DNA of 64,000 nt, from assembly GCF_023343835.1 (NCBI RefSeq), contig NC_064434.1, forward strand, positions 5,933,505 to 5,997,504. The letters are read 5' to 3'. Positions 10,701 through 20,257 of this stretch are shown piece by piece. Position 1 is the first letter of the stretch; every line of letters starts with the position of its first letter. Made by a program: the position numbers and the translations under genes. The notes beneath the pieces are model-generated. The model was not told the DNA's origin and ran no database searches. It worked only from the letters and a program-made list of their open reading frames with translations. Source of the stretch: Lagopus muta. Its lineage: Eukaryota > Chordata > Aves > Galliformes > Phasianidae.

Positions 10701-13700
10701 GGCGCTGAATAATTCAGTCCTTAAAAAATTAAGGACAGCATTTCTCAGAGCTTTACCATCACTGCGGCTCTGATCAATCCTGCAACAAATTCCACTGTTG
10801 TGTCCAAGAAGTTTTCATTTTTCATGAGCTCAGCTTAACGAAGCTCTGCGCTGGTGTTAGCCAAAGCTGGAAATGGACCTGTGAGACTCAGATGGGATGA
10901 GGGATGAAGATGCTGCTGAGGTTTGTACAGCAGCAGGGATGTCACACCTCTTAGGAGGACACAGATAATCAGTGATTGGAGCAGATCCAAGCTCTCAAAG
11001 CTCTCCACTATCACTGGAGGGATCGATGGAGATTCCATCTGTTGGACTCTGTGCCTCAGTTTCCCCATCCAGAAAGGTAACTTTCAGTGAATGCAGTCTG
11101 TCCTGATGAAAGGCCATCAGATCTCATAACAGTCTGCTCACAGGTGGTACAGTGCTGCTGGCTTTGGCCTCCAGCAATGACCTTCTGTTGGTGACAAGGG
11201 ACAGGTCATGTCTCAGCTCTGGAAGGGCCACCCCATCCAACACTGTGGCAATACGAGGGTGGGAGGGCTCCAAGGGAGTCATAGAGTCATAAAGGCTGGA
11301 AAAGACCAGTAAGATGATCAAGTCCAACTGTTCAAACTGAGCTCTGTGCACAGTCCTGTGGCTCAGCCCCAGAGCCAGCAGGAACCCAAACTTCTGCTTT
11401 CCTCAGTGCCCTTTCATGTGCCGTGTGCCATAGGGATGGGACAACAAGGAGAGGACAGGCAGCAGAAGTTGCCAAGAAGTGACACTGTGTGAAGTCTTCA
11501 GAACTGTGCAAGATGGGGTCAAAAGTCCACAGGATACTTCAGATGGGCCACTGGTGCCATACACCTTCATTGTGGAGGTTGGAGCCCTTGGTAAGAGGGA
11601 GATGACGTAGGCAGTAGCAACGTGACAAATGGCTTAAAAGGAGTTTTTCACAGCTACGTGCAGCTCCGTGGTTGAGTGCTGAGAAGGAATTTGTTAGCGT
11701 GGCCTGGAAGTGTGCCACCCATTGTGCCCTTTCATATTTCCCTGGAAGGAAGCGTGGTTCCTCTCAAAAAATAATGGTTAAACCCAACCTTTGTGCTGGA
11801 AGATGGGGTCCCCATCTTGAAAATCCCCAGAACTTACAAACACGAAGGGACAAAGTTAGGACCAAGCTGCTCCCAGACTATTTTAGGTGGCCCATCTGTC
11901 ACTGGGAAAAGCAAAGCTCTGGTTCTCAGGAGGCAGCACAGTGGAGGCAGCCCATCCCTGAAGCACCAGGTTCATGGTACCTCAGTCATTGCTGGCTGTC
12001 AGGGATGCAGGGCAGTGCAGGCACAAACTCCTCCCCTTCTTCTTGCTTAGATTGGCCAGCACACTGGCTTGGCAGCCTGGGATTTCCAGCCAGGACAATT
12101 TTCTCCAGCTGGAACATTAAATCTGCATCAGGCATTGCCTATGAGATACAGGAGTGACTGAAATCCACAAGATGTGGGAGTGATTTAAACCCACCAGGTG
12201 TGGGAATGACTAAAAATCAAGCAGGGTGATGCACAAGGAATGGGGGCTTTGAGCCAGGAAACCCGGGTCCCACCTCTGCCACCTCCGTGCTGAGTCAGAC
12301 AGGGGACAGCTGATGCTGAGAGGCTGGGACACAGCCATGGGGCTGCACAGATGCTGGTCCAGGATAGTAAAAACCAGATACTTGGATCTCAGACTGGGTA
12401 AATGCAAAAAATATATATATATTTAAAATATCCTCAACAGTCCAAACCAGTTTCAAAAGAGGAGCCTGGAAATGGCTGAAAGGTGAAATGTTATAGCAGT
12501 GATGAAGGTGAGGCTTCCTTTATACCACTGAACTGCCCTGGGACAGATTCAAGGCTGAAAGCAGAGCTGAGGATGCTTGGGATTTGAGGTAACCATCTCT
12601 GGTCACCCCCTGCTCCAGCAGGGCCACCCAGAGCAGGGTGCCCAGCACCACAGCCAAGGGATTGGGGAGATCTCCAAGAAAGAGACCCCACACCACTCTG
12701 GTCCCAGGCCCAGAAGATACTATTCCCACTCATGGGAAGTTAAAATGGCATTTCTCTCCCTGGCCAACCTCTCCTTGGTCATCCTGATCAATTCCCATCT
12801 TAAAAGACACCACAAAGCACAACATGAAGACACACAACAGGTACAACCTATGCAACAGTTACCACCTAAGCACACTCACGCTATTTCCTACTACTTCCCA
12901 ATCTCCCTCCAACTATTTCTGCCTGGAACTCTGCTTATTCCCAAGGAGGCTTCGGGAGCACAGTCAACACCTTACCTCAGTGAGGGTGGATGGAAAGGTC
13001 ACCTCATGCAGGTGGAACTGGGGCACGCACTGGAAGGTAACGGTGAGCACAACACCCAGGCAGCCAAGGTGCAGGCGGGCAGCCTGGAAGATGTCTGCAT
13101 TGATGGACTCAGAGCATTCCAGGATGTCCCCTGAAGCTGTCAGCAGTGAGAGCCCCACAACCTGCCAGGAGCAAAGTCAGGCATCAGTGAGCACCCAACC
13201 TTGTGTCCCAGACTCCACATCTCCTTCTGTCACCTTTGGCGTGCTGACATAAAAGGACCCTTCTGTACCTCAAGGGCACTGGGAAAAGCCATCTTAAAAG
13301 CCAACTTAAAGAAGTAAACCTCCCCCAAATGATTTCACATCTCCACAAGCATTGGTGGGATCACCACGTAGGATCTGAGATAGGAGAGGAGCATTTTCAT
13401 AACTGTCCAGTTAACAACAGACCCGGACCCTGCAAAGGTTCAGCGTGGGGGGGCTTCAATAAGAGAAGAACTACGTGCTTTCTCCTATTTCATAGAATCA
13501 CAGATTGGAAGAGAGCACTGAGATGGCCAAGTCCAACCATCAACACATCTCTACCAATTTCAACAGATTACAAGGCAACAAAGCATAGGGACAGAGGAGT
13601 CTGGGGCTGGATCATAGGTGGCAGAAGAGGTCTCAGTGTGTCCAGGGGATGAGTTGGGCTGACCCATTGAGGATTTGGGCTCAGGGTCCTTCATGGGACA

Positions 13701-16700
13701 TGCTAGCCCCAGACCAGGTGAGGGGACAATGGGATGGATCCCCTGTAGCCCTCAGAACCCAACATCCACACACTGACACTGTGACTCACCTGGGTGGGGA
13801 GGATGCCATGTTTGATCCCAGTGTTGTGCGTCCCTGTCCCAATCACACCAGCTGCTGCCACCTCAGAAACGGCTCCTAAGCTGTTGGCAGATGAAGTTGG
13901 GTGAGGACCTGAGTATGTGGGACATGGTATGGGGTACAGTCTACTGAGCTGGATGTTGACCCTGTGTGTTGGCACAGAATCCCCCAGAACATGTCCCCAG
14001 CCCCTCTGAGCAGGGTTTTCTGCTCTTCAGGGCACCTTGCAGTCATGAATGTTCTTCTTGACTATATGTGAACTTCTCCTTGGGTCAGATCTATCAGGAT
14101 CCTGCTTTAGTTCACAGAGAGGAAAAGAGAGGTGGTCACTTCTGCCAGCCCAGCTTGTCCCACCTGACAAGTCCCCATCTCTCCCCATCAGCCTACAGTG
14201 ACTCACTGGCATGGAGAAATCTCCCACATTCTGTCTCCCCAGCCACAGCAAAAGCAGACACATGGGGAAGGCAGAAGGCTAAAGCCACCTCTTAAACAAT
14301 GTGCTGTTCCTGCCATTTCTCCCAAATCCCCCTCCAGCTTCCAACAGCTGGGGTACAGGGACCGCCTAAACCAGGCCCATTCGCTATGGATGCTGCAAAG
14401 CCCTTGATAGATTTATCCTCCATGAACATCCTGCTGTCCCCACCCAAACCAGTGGCCATTTGACCCCGGAGGGCTTCTGAAAAACCCATCGCTCATATCA
14501 ACTGAGGGACGCAGGATACTGGAGCTGTTCAAGACCAGGTTGCACAGAGCCTTGGACAACCTGGTCTAGTAGCAGATCTGGAGGCTGGTGACCCTGCCTG
14601 TGGCAGGGGGGTTGGAACTTGATGATCTTTGGGTCCCTTCCAACCCATGCCATTCTATGATTGTATACTGAGCCAGCCTGGAATAAAAGAGTACTTTCTT
14701 CCCTGGGGTCAGCAGAGGTCAGCTCTCCATGAGTGTTTCCCTTTGCAAGCCCCTTCCTGAACATCACTGCAGGTAGGAGGTGGTTGGACCAGCTGGGATC
14801 ACTCTGCGGAGCCTCAGTGCCCCATCAGATCCCAAAGCAAACACCCATGCACTGCAGCATAAGCTCCCCAAACACTCCCATCTTGCCATCTTCCCATCAT
14901 TCCCAACACCCAATTTGGGGCAAGGCTAGACACCTGGCAGACACCTAGGGATGGTCCAGCACACATGTCCCACTCACTTGGCCAGCGCCAGCCCGTGCTT
15001 GCTCAGCTCCACGTTCAGATCTGAGAGGAAGATCCCACCTTCCACCGTCACCTGCTGCTTCTCCTTGTCCACCTGCAAAGGATGGGACAGCTTGCACTGC
15101 TGGAGCTGTGCATCCTGCTTCTGGCAGGCAGGGCCGGAGTTGCTCCCTAATTACCAGCAGTGATACAACTCTCAGAATTTCCTGCTACAGTCAAGATTTC
15201 TTCACCCTCTATTGCACACACACACACAGATATGCAGATACACATGTATATGCATGCACACAGGCCATTCAGCCCCAGTAAAAGCCCAGTGTCTCCCTGC
15301 ACCCTCAGGTCTGGATGCAAAGCAGGAGAAACACAACAGCTCACGTTGGATACTAGGGAAAATTTCTTTTCCAAAAGAGCAGTGGTGCAGTGGCACAGCT
15401 GCCCAGGGATGTGGTGGAGTCACTGTCCCTGGAGGTGTTCCAGAACCATGGGGATGTGGCACTGAGGGATGTGGGCAGTGGGCATGGTGGGGTGGGTTGG
15501 GGTTGGACTAGGGGATCTCAGAAGTCTTTTTCAACCCAAATGATTTACGAGCATGCCACGGAGAGGACAATGTGTAGATATTGAGCCCTCCTCAAACACA
15601 ATTTAGGAAGACATCCTCATTCCCTTGCATTTTTACGGCAGCTCCACATGCTCTAAAGCTTCTACACAAGGGGAAAGCTTCTACACAATGCTACAAGGCT
15701 TCTACACAATGGGAAAACTCCCACTCCCTGTTCTGGCACCAACATTTCAGGGTCTGATTTGGGAGAACTCCCTCCTGTGAGAAAAAGACCCCCTCGTCCT
15801 CCATCCCAGGTACGCTGGTGCCATACCACCCATCCCCATTCTAAGGCAAGTGCCACCATATGCTAGGGCCACCAACGCCTCACCTTGAGGACCTTGTTCA
15901 TCTTCCCCATCTGGATCATGAAGTCATCAGTGCAGGCAATGTCAGAGGGTGAGTGGCCACCCCCCACCACCTTCACCCTCTTGTTCCTCTGCCGGGCCAT
16001 ATCCAGGATCTGTTGGGGCAACACACGGCCCCTGAGCACCCAACACACCATGGATGGTGATGGAGGCACATTACAACCTCAAGCCTCACCCATCTTTACA
16101 CAGAGAATTCACCATTCAGGCCCAAAGCCACCCCTGGAACAAGTCTCCTCCCAGCACAGCCGCCCTTGGGATCACCCCAAAAGAGGTGATGCCCATATCT
16201 GTGGCTCAGAAGGTTGGGCCACAACCTGGGGCTGAGGGAAGGATCCATGCTGTCATGGCTGGGAGCCATCTGAACACAATGAAGTGGCACTGCCCTCACT
16301 GGCCATTCCTCCTCTAGTTCCTAACAGATCTGGGAGCTCCTCCTTACCTCCCGGATCTCCTCCACTGAGGTGGGCTGGAAGTACAGCTCTGGGGAAGAGC
16401 CATAAGTCTTGGCCCAATTCTGGAACTTGACTCCTCCTTGGCCGTGAACCTGGGTCAAAACCAAGATGTGAAGCTGAGCAGAACAGATACTACAAGAAGC
16501 GATGGCCTCAAGTTGTGCCAGGGGAGGCTCAGGTGGGCTATCAGGAAACATTTCTCCTCTGAAATGGTTGGGAGGTGGTGGGGTCACCATCCCTGGAGGT
16601 GTTCCAGAACCCCGGGGATGTGGCACTGGGTGACATGGGCAGTGGGCACGGTGGGCCAGGCTTGCTGATCTTCTCCAACTGGAATGTGTCTGCAATTGTG

Positions 16701-17528
16701 TGAAATGCCTCCCCTGCTGTTCATCCTTTGTCAGTCAAACCCCCCATACCAGGGCTGGGTTTCCACAGGAGTTGGTTACTGAGGGCACAGAAGCTCATCT
16801 CAGCCCAACACCCTGCTGGAGATGTCCCCACAGTTAGTGGGGAGATGTGGAAGGATTGCCATAGGCATCTCGCATGAGCACAACCCACCCCATTCTCCCA
16901 CACTTTGCACAGCCTTTTCTGCACCAGTTTGATAGACCTGGGCTCAGCTCCCAACTCACTTTGCATGGGCATGCAAAAAGCAGACCCCATAGGAGGACAC
17001 CCCAAATCTAACCAGACCTCTCCAGGGAGCAGCAGGGGTACCCCAGCTCCTCTATCCCCATCACCCCAGTGCTCCCGTCCCAGCTCCCCCCGGGCAGGGC
17101 AGGGACACTGCCTGATGGCCCATCACCCTGCCCAGGGAAGTGACACTGCCTGGGGACAGGGCCATCAAGAGCAATGCTGATTCCACAGCTCACAGCCCTG
17201 GGGGTGAGGGGGAGGTGGGATGAGTTATAGATGCAGAGCCAGGGTAACAGGGAGACTTTATGAAATACATGGGGGAAAAAAAAGAACAGAATTGAGGAAA
17301 GGAGATGTTTGGTGGGTCAGAAAATCCTGTTCAGCAGCCACAGCCCGATCCTATCTTGTAAAGGGAATCTCCTCCCTCCCTCCCCCCTTTCTTACAATAA
17401 ACCTTTCTGTTTCTCACCACATCATTTAATTTGTTATCCGATCCTTACCAAAAGTCACAGTAAATAATAGTCCCTCTCCACCCCAAATGCTACCCCACAG
17501 TGGGGCGCCCCCCTCCCCTCCTTACCAT
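4709..17528 (-). CDS. GULO: L-gulonolactone oxidase, complete 12-exon gene (440 aa)
   Basis: Catalyses the last step of ascorbate synthesis (L-gulono-1,4-lactone to 2-keto-L-gulonolactone, giving vitamin C and H2O2) at the ER membrane. Coding exons: 17528-17526 (ATG only), 16449-16348, 16009-15884, 15072-14978, 13880-13790, 13161-12976, 7201-7094, 6866-6790, 6386-6237, 5716-5552, 5124-5034, 4837-4709. These total 1323 nt, or 440 aa plus TGA, exactly the rat length. The FAD domain has GGGHSPSD with His54, the covalent flavin site of the family. The VAO/ALO C-terminal HWAK is at 395-398, and a hydrophobic stretch lies near 245-285. Start: ATG is the last codon of exon 1, followed by GTAAGG, and exon 2 opens with VHG as in rodent MVHG. 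Exon 7 ends AAG|GCAGGT, a GC donor needed to keep frame. No stop or frameshift is seen, so the gene looks functional, unlike the human pseudogene. Confidence 0.97.
5255..5403 (+). mobile_element. CR1 LINE 3' fragment in GULO intron 10
   Basis: TTTGGGCAGCCTGGGCTGG, then GGTCCCTTCCAACCCAAACC. Confidence 0.9.
5870..6040 (-). mobile_element. CR1 LINE 3' fragment in GULO intron 9
   Basis: Reverse-oriented: GATCACAGAATGATAAAATG, then CCTTAAGCACCTCCAGAAG. Confidence 0.85.
7094..7201 (-). other. GULO: GULO exon 7 with GC splice donor
   Basis: The exon is 36 codons (VLNQLDDH to DPTNK). Using the nearby GT (GCAG|GTACCA) would bring TAA into frame a few codons into exon 8. Ending at AAG|GCAGGT gives [13 protein letters not shown], the same length as rat TNKAPSSASNWFW. 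Confidence 0.8.
8925..9310 (-). mobile_element. CR1 LINE complex with stacked 3' ends
   Basis: Three partial tails (near 8932, 8966 and 9012) precede a longer reverse CR1 body with GGGCACCTCCAGGCATGGG and CCATAACATCTAACC. Confidence 0.88.
9580..9850. promoter_or_regulatory. AT-rich, repeat-free block in GULO intron 6, candidate enhancer
   Basis: About 270 bases of complex, non-repetitive sequence rich in TAAT/ATTA and GATA-like words, in contrast to the CR1-rich flanks. This texture is common in conserved noncoding elements. No conservation data were available. Confidence 0.2.
11275..11360 (-). mobile_element. CR1-type 3' fragment
   Basis: Reverse tail: GTCATAGAGTCATAAAGGCT, then GATCAAGTCCAACTGTTC. 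Confidence 0.75.
13489..13570 (-). mobile_element. CR1 LINE 3' fragment in GULO intron 5
   Basis: Reverse tail: CATAGAATCACAGATTGG, then CAAGTCCAACCATCAAC. Confidence 0.8.
14510..14670 (+). mobile_element. CR1 LINE 3' fragment in GULO intron 4
   Basis: CAAGACCAGGTTGCACAGAG, GTGGCAGGGGGGTTGGAAC and a CCATTCTATGATTGTA tail. Confidence 0.92.
15340..15545 (+). mobile_element. CR1 LINE 3' fragment in GULO intron 3
   Basis: Starts near GGATACTAGGGAAAATTTCT, with GTGGTGGAGTCACTGTCCCT and a CAACCCAAATGATTTACG end. Confidence 0.9.
16490..16690 (+). mobile_element. CR1 LINE 3' fragment in GULO intron 1
   Basis: GTGCCAGGGGAGGCTCAGG, GAAACATTTCTCCTCTGAAA and GTTCCAGAACCCCGGGGATG. Confidence 0.9.
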
Positions 17529-17673
17529 GCTGCTGGATGGAAAACGTGGGGTGCTGTGGGCTTTGATGCAGGACAAGGCAGATCGATGCAGGGTGACGTG
17601 GGGGGATGTTGTGGAGTGATGTGGGGTTGCTGCTGCCTGGCTCAGCAAGCAGCCCCTCCCCAGGCCCAGGGGG

Positions 17674-17686
17674 GATAATGAGTAAC
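17674..17686 (-). promoter_or_regulatory. HNF1-like site upstream of GULO
   Basis: The minus strand reads GTTACTCATTATC, matching 11 of 13 positions of GTTAATNATTAAC, about 146 bases upstream of the GULO ATG. HNF1 drives many kidney and liver genes, and galliform birds make vitamin C in the kidney. Function is inferred. Confidence 0.4.
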
Positions 17687-18248
17687 AGCCCTCTGCAGGA
17701 GGAGCAGAGGGGCTGTGCCCTTTGCCCCAGGCTAGGGGGGGATGCTGCAAACGCTGGGGCTGTGGGGAGGAGATCCTCCTGTCGAATGGATGTCCCCATC
17801 CTACAGGACTGAAGGGAACAGCCCTGCCGGCTTGTAGGTTGCATGCATACAAAGGTGTTCAGGTTGGTCGTGCACACAGGCATTGGGATGCTTCACACTT
17901 TTGCACACTCGCCTGGCGCCCGCAATGCACTCTGCTGCCCCACTGGGAGCAGGACACAGTGCAACTGCGCAACTACTAATTGCTTTTAATTGCAGAGCAT
18001 GAGCCTGAAGAACCTTTCTCTCTCCAGCACCTCCCTCAGAGCTCTCCACATCTCCTCCCATCCACCTCCAAATTTCCTTGGCCCACTGGCCACTTCGAAC
18101 CCCTGCTGAGGTTTCCCTAACTGCACCACAGCGATTTAATGAGTAATTAGCCAGCTATGGGGCTGATTGGGGTCAACCACCTCCTCGCCCGCCCTGCTCA
18201 CAGCTGCGGGTGCTCAAAGGTCAGCAGAGCTCCAAACATAGCCCAGAA

Positions 18249-18261
18249 ATTACTAATTAAC
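18249..18261 (-). promoter_or_regulatory. Second HNF1-like site upstream of GULO
   Basis: The minus strand reads GTTAATTAGTAAT, again 11 of 13 against the HNF1 consensus, about 720 bases upstream of the ATG, in an AT-rich island within GC-rich DNA. Confidence 0.3.
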
Positions 18262-18520
18262 AGCAGAGGTGCAGCAGCCTCCCCCCTCCTCCATCTCCAC
18301 TCGCCAGCTGGGTGCCTGCAGGCTCTTGGCTGCACCCAGGGGAGAACACCATTGCTTGAGCACAGTTATTCGGTGCCAGGCAGGGCTGAGCTGAGGTTGC
18401 TGCAGTCCTCTGGTTGTGACAGAACCAGGGTCCTGCTCTGGGCCTCCCTCTAAAAACATTATGTTTGTGAAACCTGTAGGAATATCACACCTTTGCAGCC
18501 ATTCTCCTCGCTGTCACGTC

Positions 18521-18605
18521 ACAATGCATTCCCCAACTGCAATGTGTTCTCCATTGCAACGCATTCCCCAATTGCAATGCATTCCCCAGTTGCAATGCCC
18601 TTCCA
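18521..18605. repeat. Minisatellite, about 20-bp unit, 4-5 copies
   Basis: Imperfect tandem copies of the pattern ATGCATTCCCCAATTGCA. Confidence 0.75.
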
Positions 18606-19320
18606 AACTGCAGGGATCCCAGCCCAGGCTCTGCCCCGTGCCTGCAGAGTCTGCCCATATTGCTGCCTCCCCGGGGCTGGGTAAAGGTGAGGGGACCAGG
18701 AGAGCCACCAATGCCCCTATAACAAATGGGGACATATGGGGCAGCAGTGCTTTGCTGCAGCTCTCTGAGTATCTGAGAGTCAAGAATGATCTGAGCACTG
18801 CTCCTTCCAGCCAGAAAACGGTTCCTTTCCTTTCTTCTCCATTAAAAAATAAAAGACAGAATTTAATTACAGGCAGCTTTTATCCTTTACTTTTGCTTCT
18901 CAATCTCCAAGGGCTTTTTTCCCTTTGCTCTGTTAATTGCTTCCATTCCCATAGCCCAGTAGGGCCCGCGGGGGGGGGGAGCCCACCATGTCCTCACTGT
19001 ACGGCCCTGCAGCCTTGAAGGGTTGGGGACAGACCCCATTAAAAGCAGAGGGAGCTGCCCCACAATCCAGTGTGCAAAGCAGCACGTTGGTGCTGAGATC
19101 TGAGCTGAGCAAAACGTGTAGGGCCCAGAGAGACCTTTGCACTTTGCAGCAAACACTCATTAACCCAGTGCTGCTGTTGTGTGTGCCAGCCAGCACCTAA
19201 ACACTGCCAACAGCCCAGAAATACATCAACACTGATTTATGCTTTGCCAAAGCCAAACTGCTGACTCCCCACTCGCTTTAGGGCCAGGTAACGATTTTTC
19301 TTCTTGATAATAATCCTGAG

Positions 19321-19470
19321 ATTCATGCACCCACGGGAACAAGGATGCATGCACTCAAAGGAACCAGGATGCATGCACCCAAGGGGCTAAGGATGTGTGC
19401 ACCCAGGTGAACAAGGATGCATGCACCCTAGGGGTTATGTGTGTGTGTAGCCAAGGAACTGAGGATGCAC
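19321..19470. repeat. Minisatellite, about 27-bp unit, around 5 copies
   Basis: Repeats of GGATGCATGCACCCA followed by a variable AGGGGAACA-type spacer. The embedded ATGCATGCA is self-complementary. Confidence 0.75.
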
Positions 19471-20114
19471 ATGCACAGGATACACTTGCACCTGTGGGGC
19501 TGAAGAAGCCAACAGGGGCTGCAGGAGAGGGACCCTGAGGTGGGGATTAAGGCCAGGGGCTGCTGGAGCAATGTCCTGCTGGAGCACCACCCTGCTGTGG
19601 CATTGTAGATGGTTTATAGGGCATGCAGCGAGGGAAAGGGGTTTGGGATCTCCCTGTGAAAGCCATCCCTGGGGGTGCTGCAGGGACTGGGGATACCACG
19701 CTTTGCAGCCCTGCATACAACAGGATGGGGCTCTGCGAGTTGCTGGGGGTGCAATGGGGTCCTCCTACTCCTGCCCACCTCCAACAAAAACAAATGACAA
19801 AAGCAGACAGTGTTGCAACCCTTCCTGCAGCCAGACAAACCACAAATCCCAGACTGAAAATAACTGAGGGCTGGGGAAGAGTTGGTGGGGGGGAGGGGGG
19901 GGGAGCATGGAGGAAAGGAAGGGAAATACCAGGCATGTTTGCCCAGCCCTTCCACCATCCTGGCTGTCTGCTCCAAGCTTTGTGAGGCCGCAGCAAGGGC
20001 CTGGAGCTCAGCAAACAGGAATGGGATGAGCTCTGCCACTGCAGGGATGCAGCACCAACCCACGTCCTGAAGACCCCATGGGAGAAGCAGTGGGGGGCTG
20101 AGCCCCATGGGTGC

Positions 20115-20120
20115 TTTATT
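20115..20120 (-). terminator. EPHX2: EPHX2 polyadenylation signal AATAAA
   Basis: Canonical AATAAA on the minus strand, 138 bases past the EPHX2 stop codon. Confidence 0.75.
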
Positions 20121-20257
20121 TCTCTGTGTTACAAAGGCAGAAGGCAATTCCTGAAGCAGCAGCAGCAGCGTCAGTGCATCCAGACTTCCTTACCAAATCC
20201 TCCCTTCCAGCATCACCCCAGGGCAAGGGGAGCCCTGGGATGGAGCTGCAGGGATGC

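Larger units (their letters stand above)
7202..12975. other. GULO intron 6 (5.8 kb), no gene seen
   Basis: The largest GULO intron. It holds a CR1 complex (8925-9310), a CR1-type fragment (11275-11360), an (AT)n run near 12410-12425 and a unique AT-rich block at 9580-9850 that may be a conserved regulatory element. The open frames here are short and carry no recognisable domain. Confidence 0.6.
17529..20114. other. Intergenic spacer between GULO promoter and EPHX2 3' end
   Basis: No coding exon was recognised. The left part is the GULO upstream region with two HNF1-like sites. Two minisatellites (18521-18605 and 19321-19470) and runs of 9-10 G (near 18970 and 19890) lie to the right. A few homeobox-type TAAT words occur at 17.98-18.26 kb. 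Confidence 0.5.
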
